From the NCBI GenBank assembly GCA_029975275.1, contig JARKPN010000066.1:1-64000 (forward strand): DNA of 64,000 nucleotides, in the 5' to 3' direction. A model generated the notes under the pieces. The model was not told where the DNA came from. It saw only the letters and a list, made by a program, of their open reading frames with translations, and ran no database searches. Position numbers and translations under genes: made by a program. Positions 8,193 through 17,419 of the stretch are shown here, piece by piece; the stretch's first letter is position 1; every line of letters begins with the position of its first letter. Source of the stretch: Geobacteraceae bacterium (lineage in GTDB: Bacteria; Desulfobacterota; Desulfuromonadia; Geobacterales; Geobacteraceae).

Positions 8193-11100
8193 GTGGCCAA
8201 GACCCCGAAAAAGACCGACTCCGGCAGATCCAGAATGAAACAGACCGACAAACCGGCCTCAAAGGCTGCCGCCAGGCAGGCGGAAAAACTTCCGGAGGAA
8301 CCGAAGCCTAACGAAAAGGGCCGGCGGAAACGGGTGAGCGGCCCCCTCTACGTAGTCGGCATGGGTGGCTCCGCCGGTGCGCTGGAGGCGTTCGAGCAGT
8401 TCTTCAACGCCATGCCCGAGGACAGCGGCCTGGCGTTCGTGCTGATCCCGCACTTGGACCCGACCCACAAGGGGATGATGCCGGAGCTCTTGCAGCGCTT
8501 CACCAGGATGAAGGTGCACCAGGCCGAGGACGGAATGAAGGTGGAGCAGAACTCGGTCTATGTGGTCCCCCCCAACAAAGACATGTCGATCCTCCACGGC
8601 ACACTGCAGCTGCTTGAGCCGTCGGCCCCCAGAGGGCTGCGCCTTCCAATTGACTTCTTCTTCCGTCACCTGGCCGAGGACCAGGGGGAGCGGGCCGTCT
8701 GCGTCCTCATGTCGGGTATGGGAACGGACGGGACCCTGGGGCTCAAGGCGGTCAAGGAGAAGCTGGGGATGGCCATGGTGCATGACCCGCTCTTGGCCAA
8801 GTTCGAAGGGATGCCCCGCAGCGCCATCGACACCGGACTGGTGGACTTCATCGCCGCGCCCGCGGACCTGGCGGTCAAATTGCTCGAATTCGTGCGGCAT
8901 TCGGCGGTGGCGGTGGAAAAGACCGTTACCTACGAAGAGAAGAGGCTGGGAGGTCTGCAGAAGCTCTTCGTCCTGCTCCGCAGCCACACCGGCCACGACT
9001 TCTCGCTATACAAGAAGAACACCGTGATCCGCCGGGTGGAACGCCGCATGGCCGTGCACCAGCTGACCACCCTGGAGGGGTACGTCCGCTACCTGCAGGA
9101 GAACGCACAGGAGATCGATCTCCTGTTCAAGGAGCTTCTCATCGGCGTCACCAACTTCTTCCGGGATCCCCTGGCATACGAGGCCCTCATGGAAAAGGGG
9201 CTGTCGAAGATGCTGGAGGAGAAGAAGAAGGGGGACTCCCTGCGGGTCTGGATCCCGGGGTGCTCCACCGGCGAGGAGGCATACTCCGCCGCCATCACCC
9301 TGGTGGAATTCCTTGAGAAGACCAAGCGCAAGGAGGACTTCACCATCCAGGTCTTTGCCACCGACATCGACAAGGACGCCATCGACAAGGCCCGCCTCGG
9401 CACCTACCCGGCCAACATAGCGGCCGACGTTTCCGAGGAAAGGCTTCAGCGCTATTTCGTGAGGGAAGACCTCTTCTACCGCATCAGGAAGGAGATCCGG
9501 GAGATGGTGGTCTTCGCCCCCCACGACATCATCATCGATCCCCCCTTCACCAAGCTGGACCTCCTCTGCTGCCGCAACCTGCTCATCTACTTCAACCCGG
9601 ACCTGCAGAAGAAGCTGATCCCCCTGTTCCACTACGCCCTGAACCCGGGCGGGATCCTGTTCCTCGGCTCATCCGAGACCATAGGCGTTTTCGGCGAGCT
9701 GTTCCAGACCATCGACGGCAAATGGAAGCTGTTCCTGCGCAAGGAGACCCATGCCGCCATGACCGGCATGCTGGAACTCCCCTCTTCGCTCATCTCCACC
9801 ACACCGGGGAGGGACAAGGGGGTCGAGAAGCTGGCCAAGGCGGTACAGGGGACGGTTCCGGAGATCACCCAGCGGATAATGCTGGAGGAGTTCTGCCCAC
9901 CGGCGGTGGTGATCAACAATACCGGCGACATCATATATATCAGCGGTCGGACCGGAAAGTTCCTGGAGCTCTCCACCGGCAAGGCCGCCATGAACATCTT
10001 CCCCCTGGCCCGGCAAGGGCTCGGCATCGAGCTGGCCAGCTCGGTGCGCAAGGCCCTGGCCCAGAACAAGGCCATAACCTTGCAGGGGCTCCAGGTCAGA
10101 CACAACGGCGACACCATCTCCGTGGACCTGACGGTCAAGCCGCTGGAGGAGCCCGATTTCATGCGCGGACTTCTGCTGGCGGTCTTCAGGGAGACCACCC
10201 CGGGCAAGGCCGGGAAGGCCAGGTCACGCATGGCCAGCAGGAACGAGGTGGTGGAGGAACTGGAAAAGGAGATCAAGTACCTGCAGGAGACCCTGCAGAC
10301 CACCAACGAAGAGATGGAGACGTCCCAGGAAGAGCTCAAGTCGGCCAACGAGGAGCTCCAGTCCACCAACGAGGAGCTCCAGTCGTCCAACGAGGAGCTG
10401 ACCACCTCAAAGGAGGAACTCCAGTCCCTGAACGAGGAGCTGCTCACCGTCAACTCGGAGCTCCAGACCAAGATCGACGAGCTTACCCAGTCCAACAACG
10501 ACATGCGGAACCTGCTGAACAGCACCGAGATCGCCACCATCTTCCTCGACAATAACATGAACGTGAAACGCTTCACCTCCCAGGCCACCAAGCTCTTCAA
10601 TCTGATCCAGACCGACGTGGGGAGGCCCCTCACCCACCTGGTCTCCAACCTCAAGTACGAAAACCTCACCGGCGACGTGCGCGAGGTGATCGAGACCCTG
10701 GTATTCAAGGAGGTGCAGGTGCAGAGCACCGACAACCGCTGGTACAGCCTGCGCATCATCCCGTACCGCACCGCCGAGAACGTGATCGACGGCGCGGTCC
10801 TGACCTTCCTGGACATCACCAACCTGAAGAACCTGGAGGCCGAGCTCCGCCACCTGGCGGCCATCGTGGAGTCGTCAAGCGACGCCATCATCGGCACCAA
10901 CAGGAACGGGTCCATCGTCATCTGGAACAGAGGGGCCGAGATCCTTCTGGGCTACACTTACAGCGAGGCCAGGGGGAAGCAAATCTCCATCGTAGCTCCC
11001 CAGGAGCAACGGGCGGAACTGGCGGACATGACGGAACGGGTGATACGGGGGGAGAAAGTCGATCCGTCCGAGACCCGGCGCAGGAGGAAGGACGGGAGCC

Positions 11101-11207
11101 AGGTCTGCGTCTCCCAGACCGTATCGCCGATCCGCGACGCCTCGGGAAATATCAACGGTGCCTCGTTCATCATCCGGGAATGCTTTGATAAGTCTGACAA
11201 GTCTTAG
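8193..11207 (+). CDS. CheB-CheR-PAS fusion chemoreceptor-modification protein
   Basis: This 1004-aa fusion starts at GTG after AGAGGAG. Residues about 50-240 are a CheB methylesterase with a plausible triad: Ser60 in GMGGSAG, His87 in IPHLD and Asp179 in GMGTDG. There is no CheB receiver domain. Residues about 255-505 are a CheR methyltransferase (NFFRDP, PGCSTGEEAYS, CCRNLLIYF). A PAS-like domain follows, then a heptad coiled coil at about 686-770 built from repeated NEELQS units, then two PAS domains. Many relatives continue into a histidine kinase, but this one stops after PAS. The next gene, 34 bp on, is a PAS kinase, so the two probably act as a split sensor. Flagellar or chemotactic involvement is inferred from location. 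Confidence 0.93.
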   Translation: MAKTPKKTDSGRSRMKQTDKPASKAAARQAEKLPEEPKPNEKGRRKRVSGPLYVVGMGGSAGALEAFEQFFNAMPEDSGLAFVLIPHLDPTHKGMMPELLQRFTRMKVHQAEDGMKVEQNSVYVVPPNKDMSILHGTLQLLEPSAPRGLRLPIDFFFRHLAEDQGERAVCVLMSGMGTDGTLGLKAVKEKLGMAMVHDPLLAKFEGMPRSAIDTGLVDFIAAPADLAVKLLEFVRHSAVAVEKTVTYEEKRLGGLQKLFVLLRSHTGHDFSLYKKNTVIRRVERRMAVHQLTTLEGYVRYLQENAQEIDLLFKELLIGVTNFFRDPLAYEALMEKGLSKMLEEKKKGDSLRVWIPGCSTGEEAYSAAITLVEFLEKTKRKEDFTIQVFATDIDKDAIDKARLGTYPANIAADVSEERLQRYFVREDLFYRIRKEIREMVVFAPHDIIIDPPFTKLDLLCCRNLLIYFNPDLQKKLIPLFHYALNPGGILFLGSSETIGVFGELFQTIDGKWKLFLRKETHAAMTGMLELPSSLISTTPGRDKGVEKLAKAVQGTVPEITQRIMLEEFCPPAVVINNTGDIIYISGRTGKFLELSTGKAAMNIFPLARQGLGIELASSVRKALAQNKAITLQGLQVRHNGDTISVDLTVKPLEEPDFMRGLLLAVFRETTPGKAGKARSRMASRNEVVEELEKEIKYLQETLQTTNEEMETSQEELKSANEELQSTNEELQSSNEELTTSKEELQSLNEELLTVNSELQTKIDELTQSNNDMRNLLNSTEIATIFLDNNMNVKRFTSQATKLFNLIQTDVGRPLTHLVSNLKYENLTGDVREVIETLVFKEVQVQSTDNRWYSLRIIPYRTAENVIDGAVLTFLDITNLKNLEAELRHLAAIVESSSDAIIGTNRNGSIVIWNRGAEILLGYTYSEARGKQISIVAPQEQRAELADMTERVIRGEKVDPSETRRRRKDGSQVCVSQTVSPIRDASGNINGASFIIRECFDKSDKS

Positions 11208-11241
11208 TATGTAATGAGTGCTGAACCTGCAGGGAGGACCA

Positions 11242-12537
11242 ATGAACAGTGATACCGATGACTCCGAGTCGACACGGGACCTGCGCCGCCGCGCCGAGGC
11301 AAAGGTCAGGGACAGTCGGGACGAAGCGCCCGAGTTGACGCTGGAAAACCGGATTGCGCTGATCCACGAGCTGCAGGTCCACCAGATCGAGCTGGAGATG
11401 CAGAACGAGGAACTCAGGCATTCCCAGGCCGTGGCCCAGGGGCTGTTGGAGCGTTTCCAGGACCTGTACGATTTCGCGCCGGTCTGCTACCTCACCCTGG
11501 ACCCTGCCGGGTGGATACGGGAGAGCAACCTGGCCGCGGCCTCCTACCTGGGCAAGGAGAGAGGCGCCCTGCGCAACTCCAACTTCATGACGTATCTCAG
11601 GAGACACTCGATCCAGCCGTTCCAGGCATTCATGAATGAGGTTCTCACCACGGGAACCAGCAAGACCTGCGAGGTAAAGCTGATTCATAAGCGGGACCGG
11701 TCGGTACACGCCATTGCCGAGGGAATAGTTGCGGTCTCGCCTGACAGCGGGGAGCGGGAAATTCGAATCGCTCTGACCGACATCACCGACCGGCGCCGTA
11801 TGGAGGAGGAGATCAAGACCCTCAACAGTGAGCTGTTGTTGAAGTCGAACAGGCTCGAAGCCGCCAACCAGGACCTCCAGTGGTTCGTCAGTTCCGTCAG
11901 CCACGACCTGAGAAACCCGATCTCCCACATCGTCAGCGCCTGCTTCCTGATCGAGGACCAGGCCGACCGGCTGGACCAGGAAGGGAGGGAGATGCTTGCA
12001 GCCATAAACAGGACCTGCCGGGAGATGGGCGAGACGATTACGGCGCTGCTGGACCTGGCACGGGCATCCTGGGGAACGTTCCGCTGCGTGACGACGGACC
12101 TGAGCAGGCTGGCGAACGAGACCGCCGACGAACTCCGGCACAGGCATCCGGAACGCGACGTCATATTCGCCATATCCTCCGGTCTGGTCGCGGATTGCGA
12201 CCCGGTGCTGCTCAAGATCGTGCTGGAAAACCTCATGGGCAACGCCTGGAAATTCACCGCCCCCCGCCCCGGGGCACGGATAGAGTTCGGCGCCGAGGAC
12301 AGCAGGGGCGAGCGAGCGTTTTTCGTGCGGGACAACGGCATAGGCTTCGACATGACCAGGGCGGACAAGATATTCACCCCCTTCGAGCGCCTCGACAGCC
12401 AGGTAAAGGTCGAGGGCCACGGCGTGGGCCTGGAATCGTCGAGACGGATCATCGAACGCCACGGTGGACGGATCTGGGCCGAAAGCGAACCTGACCAGGG
12501 GGCCACCTTCTACTTCACGCTTCCCGAGGATCGTTAG
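11242..12537 (+). CDS. Cytosolic PAS-domain sensor histidine kinase
   Basis: The 431-aa kinase has an N-terminal coiled coil rich in LEMQNEEL, a PAS domain (about 75-185, closing with LTDITDRRRMEEEI), a HisKA domain with phospho-acceptor His221 in SVSHDLRNP, and an ATPase domain with N-box NLMGNAWKF, RDNGIGFD and GVGLESSRRII. There are no membrane segments. ATG 11242 was chosen for the GGGAGG motif just before it. It follows the CheB-CheR-PAS gene on the same strand by 34 bp, so they likely form an operon. No response regulator lies next to it; its partner is unknown. It ends 31 bp from the convergent flhB stop. Confidence 0.93.
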   Translation: MNSDTDDSESTRDLRRRAEAKVRDSRDEAPELTLENRIALIHELQVHQIELEMQNEELRHSQAVAQGLLERFQDLYDFAPVCYLTLDPAGWIRESNLAAASYLGKERGALRNSNFMTYLRRHSIQPFQAFMNEVLTTGTSKTCEVKLIHKRDRSVHAIAEGIVAVSPDSGEREIRIALTDITDRRRMEEEIKTLNSELLLKSNRLEAANQDLQWFVSSVSHDLRNPISHIVSACFLIEDQADRLDQEGREMLAAINRTCREMGETITALLDLARASWGTFRCVTTDLSRLANETADELRHRHPERDVIFAISSGLVADCDPVLLKIVLENLMGNAWKFTAPRPGARIEFGAEDSRGERAFFVRDNGIGFDMTRADKIFTPFERLDSQVKVEGHGVGLESSRRIIERHGGRIWAESEPDQGATFYFTLPEDR

Positions 12538-12568
12538 GCCCGACAGCGCCGGATGCTGCCGGGTTCAA

Positions 12569-13633
12569 TCAGGTTTTCCCCTTCAACCCGTAGACATAGG
12601 CCAGCAGCTCGGCCACCGCCACATAGAGCGTTTCCGGTATCTCTTCCCCCTCCTTGACCTGGGCGTACAGCTCCCGCGCCAGGAAGCGGTTCTCCACCAG
12701 CGTCACCCTGCTCTCCCTCGCCATGGCCTTGATGCGCAGCGCCAGTTCGTCGGCACCCTTGGCGATGACTATCGGGGCCGCCATCTTTTCCCGCTCGTAT
12801 TTGAGGGCCACCGCATAGTGGGTCGGGTTGGTGACCACCACGTCGGCGGTCGGGATGACCTGGCGGAGCCTGCGGAATGCCCTCTCGTAGGCCATCTTCC
12901 TGATCTTCCCCTTTACCTGCGGGTCCCCCTCGCTGTCCCTGTTCTCCTGCTTGACCTCGTCCTTGGTCATCTTCAGGTTCTGCATGTAGCTCCACTTGAC
13001 AAAGGCCAGGTCCAGGGCCGCGAGCACGATCATGACCCCGCAGGTGTGGAGCACGATCTTGAATGCAACGTGGCTCACGAAGGTGAATATGCCCTGGATG
13101 TCGGTTTCGGTCAGGTAGACGATGGCGCCCATCTCGTCCCTGAGGATCCGGTAGGCGATGTAGCCGACGATAAGGATCTTCAGGATCGACTTCAGGGCCT
13201 CGACCGCGGACTCCTTCCTCATGAGCCGCTTCACGCCGTTTACCGGATTGAGGTTTTCCAGTTTCAGCGACAGCCGTTCGGTGGAGAACGAGAAACTTCC
13301 CTGGACGACCACGCTGGTGACACCCGCGACCATTACCATGATGAGAAAGGGGGCGAGTATCCCGCCGATGGACAGAAACTGCTTCAGCAGGAGGCTGTAG
13401 ACTGAGGCCGGGGTCAGCGACACCTCCCCCATCCCGGCCAGCAGGGTGCGGGAAGTCTCCTTGAGGGAAGCGAACATGTAACCACCCAGCGCGTACAGGG
13501 TTATCATGGAGACCAGCAGGGTGACGGTTGAGCTCATGTCGCGGCTGAGTGGCGGCGGACCCTTTTTTCTGGCCTCTTCCAGCTTCTTGCTGGTAGGTTG
13601 TTCTGTTTTTGAGTGCTTGTCAGTCTCCGACAC
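12569..13633 (-). CDS. flhB: Flagellar export switch protein FlhB
   Basis: The 354-aa protein has four membrane segments in its first 215 residues and a cytosolic domain with the autocleavage site NPTH at residues 269-272. FlhB switches export specificity from rod/hook to filament substrates. It ends the fliL-fliM-fliN-fliO-fliP-fliQ-fliR-flhB operon, 3 bp after fliR. In most flagellar operons flhA follows directly; here the island at 7.0-12.5 kb intervenes, with its last gene convergent to flhB. Confidence 0.98.
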   Translation of the reverse strand: MSETDKHSKTEQPTSKKLEEARKKGPPPLSRDMSSTVTLLVSMITLYALGGYMFASLKETSRTLLAGMGEVSLTPASVYSLLLKQFLSIGGILAPFLIMVMVAGVTSVVVQGSFSFSTERLSLKLENLNPVNGVKRLMRKESAVEALKSILKILIVGYIAYRILRDEMGAIVYLTETDIQGIFTFVSHVAFKIVLHTCGVMIVLAALDLAFVKWSYMQNLKMTKDEVKQENRDSEGDPQVKGKIRKMAYERAFRRLRQVIPTADVVVTNPTHYAVALKYEREKMAAPIVIAKGADELALRIKAMARESRVTLVENRFLARELYAQVKEGEEIPETLYVAVAELLAYVYGLKGKT

Positions 13634-13636
13634 GCC

Positions 13637-14425
13637 TCACCTCTGCGACAGGAGCCTGAACACGGCCTCGATCTGACGGGCGAACCCGCCGAAGGAGATC
13701 TCCAGGGTGTGCAGGAAGACCAGCAGGGAGAGACCCAGCGCCAGGAAGCCGACGCCGATGTTCAGCGGCATGCTGACTATGAAGACATTCATCTGGGGGA
13801 AGGCCCGTGCCATGATGCCGAGCATGACCGTGGCGGCCAGCAGCGTGACCATCACCGGGGCTGCCAGTTTTATCCCGAGCACGAAGATCCCCGAGGTGGT
13901 GGCTACGAGGAAGCCCAGGAGCTCGCCGCTCATGCGCCAGCCGCCGAGCGGTATGACGGCGAAGCTCTCCACCATTGCCTTGATGAAGAAGTGATGCACG
14001 CCCATGGTCAGGAAGAGGAGCGAGGCGAGAAGGCCCTGGAACACCGCCATGAGCGGTTGCTGTCCCATGGCCGGGTCGAACATGGAGGACATGGCGAAGC
14101 CCATCTGCATCCCCACGATCTGGCCGCAGAATTCGACCGCTGCGAACAGCGCCCTGGCGGTTATGCCCAGGGTTATCCCTATCAGCGTCTCGGTGACGAC
14201 CATGAGGCACAGGGGGATGAAATCCGTCGGGAGCGGCTGGTTCCTCAGGTTCAGTACCGGGAAGCATACCAGGGTCATGGCCAGGACGGCGGCGACCCGG
14301 ATGGCCATGGGAACCCGCTGCCCGCCGAACAGGGGGAGGGCCGCGAATATCCCGGCCATGCGTCCCAGAACCAGCGTGAACAGGGTGAACTGGGACAGGG
14401 AGATGAAGGGTGGAAATTGGAGCAT
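13637..14425 (-). CDS. fliR: Flagellar export gate protein FliR
   Basis: The 262-aa integral membrane protein has several hydrophobic segments and the family pattern near the N-terminus (VLGRMAGIFAALPLFGG), with LFAAVEFCGQIVGMQMGFA in the middle. FliR joins FliP and FliQ in the helical export-gate core inside the MS-ring. Its start overlaps the fliQ stop by one base, a tight translational coupling. Length and gene order (P-Q-R-FlhB) are canonical. Confidence 0.97.
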   Translation of the reverse strand: MLQFPPFISLSQFTLFTLVLGRMAGIFAALPLFGGQRVPMAIRVAAVLAMTLVCFPVLNLRNQPLPTDFIPLCLMVVTETLIGITLGITARALFAAVEFCGQIVGMQMGFAMSSMFDPAMGQQPLMAVFQGLLASLLFLTMGVHHFFIKAMVESFAVIPLGGWRMSGELLGFLVATTSGIFVLGIKLAAPVMVTLLAATVMLGIMARAFPQMNVFIVSMPLNIGVGFLALGLSLLVFLHTLEISFGGFARQIEAVFRLLSQR

Positions 14426-14694
14426 CAGTTTCTCAGTGCCGGAATCAGGGCGAAGATCTCGCGGGTGAAGTCGGACATGTAGCTCATCATCCAGGGGAAG
14501 AAGACGATCATGGCTACCATCACCGCCACTATCTTGGGCACGAACGCCAGGGTGGCCTCATTGATGGAGGTGACCGCCTGGAAGATGCTGATGACCAGGC
14601 CGACCACCAGGCTGAAGACCAGGAGCGGCGCAGCCAGCATCAGCGTCACCTCGAAGCTCCTGCGGGCAAGCTGGGTTACCAGTTCGGGGGTCAT
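14425..14694 (-). CDS. fliQ: Flagellar export gate protein FliQ
   Basis: This 89-aa protein has two hydrophobic hairpin segments (about 16-40 and 52-75) with the family sequence ISIFQAVTSINEATLAFVPKI. FliQ is the small subunit of the FliP5-FliQ4-FliR1 export gate. Size and position between fliP and fliR are exact for the family. A 58-bp gap separates it from fliP. Confidence 0.97.
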   Translation of the reverse strand: MTPELVTQLARRSFEVTLMLAAPLLVFSLVVGLVISIFQAVTSINEATLAFVPKIVAVMVAMIVFFPWMMSYMSDFTREIFALIPALRN

Positions 14695-14752
14695 CGTTTC
14701 ATCCTTTCATACCGACAGATTATTGTTTTTGCCTTTCTCCTCGTGCCTGCCG

Positions 14753-15514
14753 TCAGCCGAAACTCTTCACTATCGATCCGATCACCAGCGCCCAGCCGTC
14801 CACCAGGATGAACAACAGTATCTTGAAGGGGAGCGAGATCATCACCGGGGGCAGCATCATCATCCCCATGGACATGAGCACCGAGGCGACCACCATGTCA
14901 ACCACCAGGAACGGAATGTAGATGAGGAAGCCGATCTGGAAGGCGGTCTGGAGCTCGCTGATCATGAAAGCCGGGATGATGGTCAGGGTCGGGATCTCGT
15001 CGGCGTTTCGCGGCCTGGGCATCTTGGAGAGGCTGAGGAACAGCGCTAGGTCCTTTTCCCTCACCTGGGAGAGCATGAACTTCCGCATGGGCGCCACGGC
15101 CCGGTCCATTGCCTGCTCCTGGGAGATCTCACCGGCCTTGTACGGCCTGAACGCCTGGGTGTTCACCTGCTGCCAGACCGGGCTCATGACGAAGAAGGTG
15201 ATGAAGAGCGCCAGTCCGATGACGATCTGGTTCGAGGGGGCCTGCTGGGTGCCGATGGCGCCGCGCAGAAAGGAGAGCACCACCACGATCCTGGTGAACG
15301 AGGTGGTCATGATCAGCAGGGCGGGCGCCAGGGAAAGGATGGTGATCAGGAAGAATATCTGGATGACCGTGGCCACGTCACCCGGCTTCGACGCCTTGCC
15401 GAGCCCCACGCTCACCGTGGGCACGGTGAGCGGTTCCGCCATGACCGGGAGCGCGAGGCAGAGCAGCGCGAGGCAGGACAGCGCCGCAGTGGCCGTTTGA
15501 GCTGAAAACTTCAC
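14753..15514 (-). CDS. fliP: Flagellar export gate protein FliP
   Basis: The 253-aa protein begins with a cleavable signal peptide ([17 protein letters not shown] to VMAEP), normal for FliP, followed by membrane segments and the signatures [21 protein letters not shown] and [14 protein letters not shown]. It forms the export-gate core with FliQ and FliR. I chose GTG at 15514 because the signal peptide starts there and the upstream in-frame sequence overlaps fliO; fliO stops 5 bp before. The length matches the family. Confidence 0.95.
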   Translation of the reverse strand: MKFSAQTATAALSCLALLCLALPVMAEPLTVPTVSVGLGKASKPGDVATVIQIFFLITILSLAPALLIMTTSFTRIVVVLSFLRGAIGTQQAPSNQIVIGLALFITFFVMSPVWQQVNTQAFRPYKAGEISQEQAMDRAVAPMRKFMLSQVREKDLALFLSLSKMPRPRNADEIPTLTIIPAFMISELQTAFQIGFLIYIPFLVVDMVVASVLMSMGMMMLPPVMISLPFKILLFILVDGWALVIGSIVKSFG

Positions 15515-15518
15515 GACG

Positions 15519-15995
15519 TTACCCCGTTCTCTTCCCGAGTGCGACGCAGACCCGTTCCCGCTTCCCGAACAGGCCCAGCAGAGAGCGGACCGCATCGGCC
15601 GGGCTGAAAGCCGGCCTTGGGGAAACGGACAGGTCCTCCACAACCTCGATGCTCTCCAGCATGTCGATCTGTTTTATCAGGCTGATCCCCTCACCGGTAG
15701 AGCCGAGCAGGAGGTATTCTCCCCCCACCTCGACCAGCATGAGAGATTTCTTCGGCGCAAGAAAACGGCTTTCCACCACCCTGATGTACCGCGGCACCCC
15801 TTTTCCGGTCGCCGTGCCGCCGACAAAACGGTTGGCCAGGTGGCGACAGAGGAGGATTACCCCCAGAACGACGGCCAGTGAGGCGATCATCTGGAGGATC
15901 CCGCCCGCCATGCCGAAGCCGGACGCGCCCTCCCCGGTCCCGGCGAAAGCGGCGCCGGGAAGCATCAGCGCCGGAATGACCGCGAAGACTCTCAT
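15519..15995 (-). CDS. fliO: Flagellar biosynthesis protein FliO
   Basis: The 158-aa protein has a signal-like N-terminus ([19 protein letters not shown]), one membrane segment at about 35-50 ([20 protein letters not shown]) and a small cytosolic beta domain ([20 protein letters not shown]). FliO is an accessory protein that helps the FliP ring assemble. The family is poorly conserved, but the motif [11 protein letters not shown] and the position between fliN and fliP make the call firm. Its start overlaps the fliN stop by 4 bp. Confidence 0.92.
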   Translation of the reverse strand: MRVFAVIPALMLPGAAFAGTGEGASGFGMAGGILQMIASLAVVLGVILLCRHLANRFVGGTATGKGVPRYIRVVESRFLAPKKSLMLVEVGGEYLLLGSTGEGISLIKQIDMLESIEVVEDLSVSPRPAFSPADAVRSLLGLFGKRERVCVALGKRTG

Positions 15996-16321
15996 ACGAT
16001 CTTCTCCACCCGCTCGACCGGGCTGATGATATCCACCAGCCGCACCCCGAATTTCTCGTTCACCACCACCGCCTCTCCCCGGGCCACCAGTTTCGAGTTC
16101 ACGAACACGTCGAGCAGCTCTCCCGCAAGCTTGCCCAGCTCCACCACGGAACCCTGGTTCAGCTGCAGGAGGTCTTTGACCAGCATCTTGGTGCGTCCCA
16201 GCTCGACGGTGAGATGCAGCGGGATATCTAAAATGAGGTCCAGGTTCCTTTTCTCCTGGAGAGCATCCTTCTGTTCCGTTTTTTCCTGTAACTCGCTCAC
16301 TTGGCTGCCTCCTGTATCCAT
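15992..16321 (-). CDS. fliN: Flagellar C-ring switch protein FliN
   Basis: The 109-aa protein consists of a charged N-terminus and a SpoA domain (LDIPLHLTVELGRTKMLVKDLLQLNQGSVVEL, then VFVNSKLVARGEAVVVNEKFGVRL). FliN lines the bottom of the C-ring and takes part in export docking and switching. A GTG a few codons downstream is an alternative start. The 109-bp gap to fliM has no obvious element, so the genes are probably co-transcribed. Confidence 0.96.
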   Translation of the reverse strand: MDTGGSQVSELQEKTEQKDALQEKRNLDLILDIPLHLTVELGRTKMLVKDLLQLNQGSVVELGKLAGELLDVFVNSKLVARGEAVVVNEKFGVRLVDIISPVERVEKIV

Positions 16322-16430
16322 GCAGAATCCTGCCGGCTGGTGTTCATTCCCGAGGTATCGTGCTTATCTTGTTTACATCCGGAAACCCTGCGGGAATGCT
16401 TCGCAGGGCCGGGGCTTCTCCGAACAGAGA

Positions 16431-17399
16431 CTATTTACTGACAATCCCGGTTACCTGTATCGCCTTGTTCCCTCCCTGCACGCCCGGCAGGGCGGTAAAC
16501 TTCTCTATCCCCTCGATCTTGACCGACAGCTCGTTCCTGCAATCCTTGTCGAGGATGATGGTGTCGCCGGCCGACAGGTTCACCAGGTCCTTCATGGTGA
16601 TCCGGGTCCCTCCCAGCTCCACGGTCAGCTCGACCGGCGCCTCGGTCAGCTCGGCCTCCAGCCTGGACGACCACTGGGGGTCGATTGCCATGATGTCCAG
16701 CTGGGTCCCGACCTTCAGCTTGTCGCGGATGGGGTCGATGGTCATGTAGGGGATGGCGAAGATCATGGTCCCCTTGAACTCCTCCACCTGGATCTCCAGG
16801 GTCATGGTGATTACCTGGTACTCGGGCGGCACGATGGTCACGAGCCTGGGGTTCATCTCCATCCTCAGAAGGCTCATCCTGGTCGCCTGGACGTGTGCCC
16901 AGGATTTTTCCATGTCCGAGAGCACGTCCTTGACGATCTTTTCCATGAGTCTCAGCTCTATGGAGGTGAACATCCGGTTTTCGCCCGGCAGTCCGGGAGT
17001 TCCGGTGCCGCCGAGGATGCTGTCCACCAGCGTGAACACCAGGTTGCTGTCCATGGCGATGAGGGCCGCCCCCTTGAGCGGCTCGATCTTGTAGATGGCC
17101 ATGCAGACCGGGGAGGGGAGCGTCTGGATGAAGTCGTCGAACTTGGACGGCCGGGCTCCCAGCTTCTTGATCTCCACGATCCTGCGCAGCCGGTTCGAGA
17201 GGGTCACCCGGTTGTAGCGTATGAAACTGTCGTAGATGACGTCCAGGTTGGGCACCAGCACCTGGTGCTCGGTATTGAAAAGATCATAGATGAAGACCCC
17301 CGTGCTCCCCTTGGAGAGTTCCTTGTCGGGTTCGATACGGCCTTCCATGATGGCCGTAAGCAGGGCTTCTATCTCTTCTTTGGAAAGGATCTTTTCCAC
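16431..17399 (-). CDS. fliM: Flagellar motor switch protein FliM
   Basis: The 322-aa protein starts at GTG with the CheY-binding segment LSKEEIEALL (residues 5-14), the site bound by phosphorylated CheY. A CheC-like middle domain and a C-terminal SpoA domain follow (VELTVELGGTRITMKDLVNLSAGDTIILD). FliM sets rotation direction in the C-ring. It lies 20 bp after fliL. Length and domain order are normal. Confidence 0.97.
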   Translation of the reverse strand: MEKILSKEEIEALLTAIMEGRIEPDKELSKGSTGVFIYDLFNTEHQVLVPNLDVIYDSFIRYNRVTLSNRLRRIVEIKKLGARPSKFDDFIQTLPSPVCMAIYKIEPLKGAALIAMDSNLVFTLVDSILGGTGTPGLPGENRMFTSIELRLMEKIVKDVLSDMEKSWAHVQATRMSLLRMEMNPRLVTIVPPEYQVITMTLEIQVEEFKGTMIFAIPYMTIDPIRDKLKVGTQLDIMAIDPQWSSRLEAELTEAPVELTVELGGTRITMKDLVNLSAGDTIILDKDCRNELSVKIEGIEKFTALPGVQGGNKAIQVTGIVSK

Positions 17400-17419
17400 G
17401 TGCGCCTCGGTATGGTCGG

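Noticed and set aside
10325-10450. Tandem DNA repeats resembling a repeat array
   Set aside because: They encode the NEELQS-type coiled-coil heptads of the CheB-CheR-PAS protein, so they are protein repeats, not a CRISPR or intergenic array.
9632-10921. A Ser-rich 429-codon frame opposite the CheB-CheR-PAS gene
   Set aside because: Its serine runs are the antisense of the coiled-coil GAG/GAA-rich repeats; no start signal or domain.
11185-11207. AAGTCTGACAAGTCTTA as another copy of the AGACCTGCC palindrome
   Set aside because: The similarity is limited to a few bases and the sequence is the coding end of the CheB-CheR-PAS gene.
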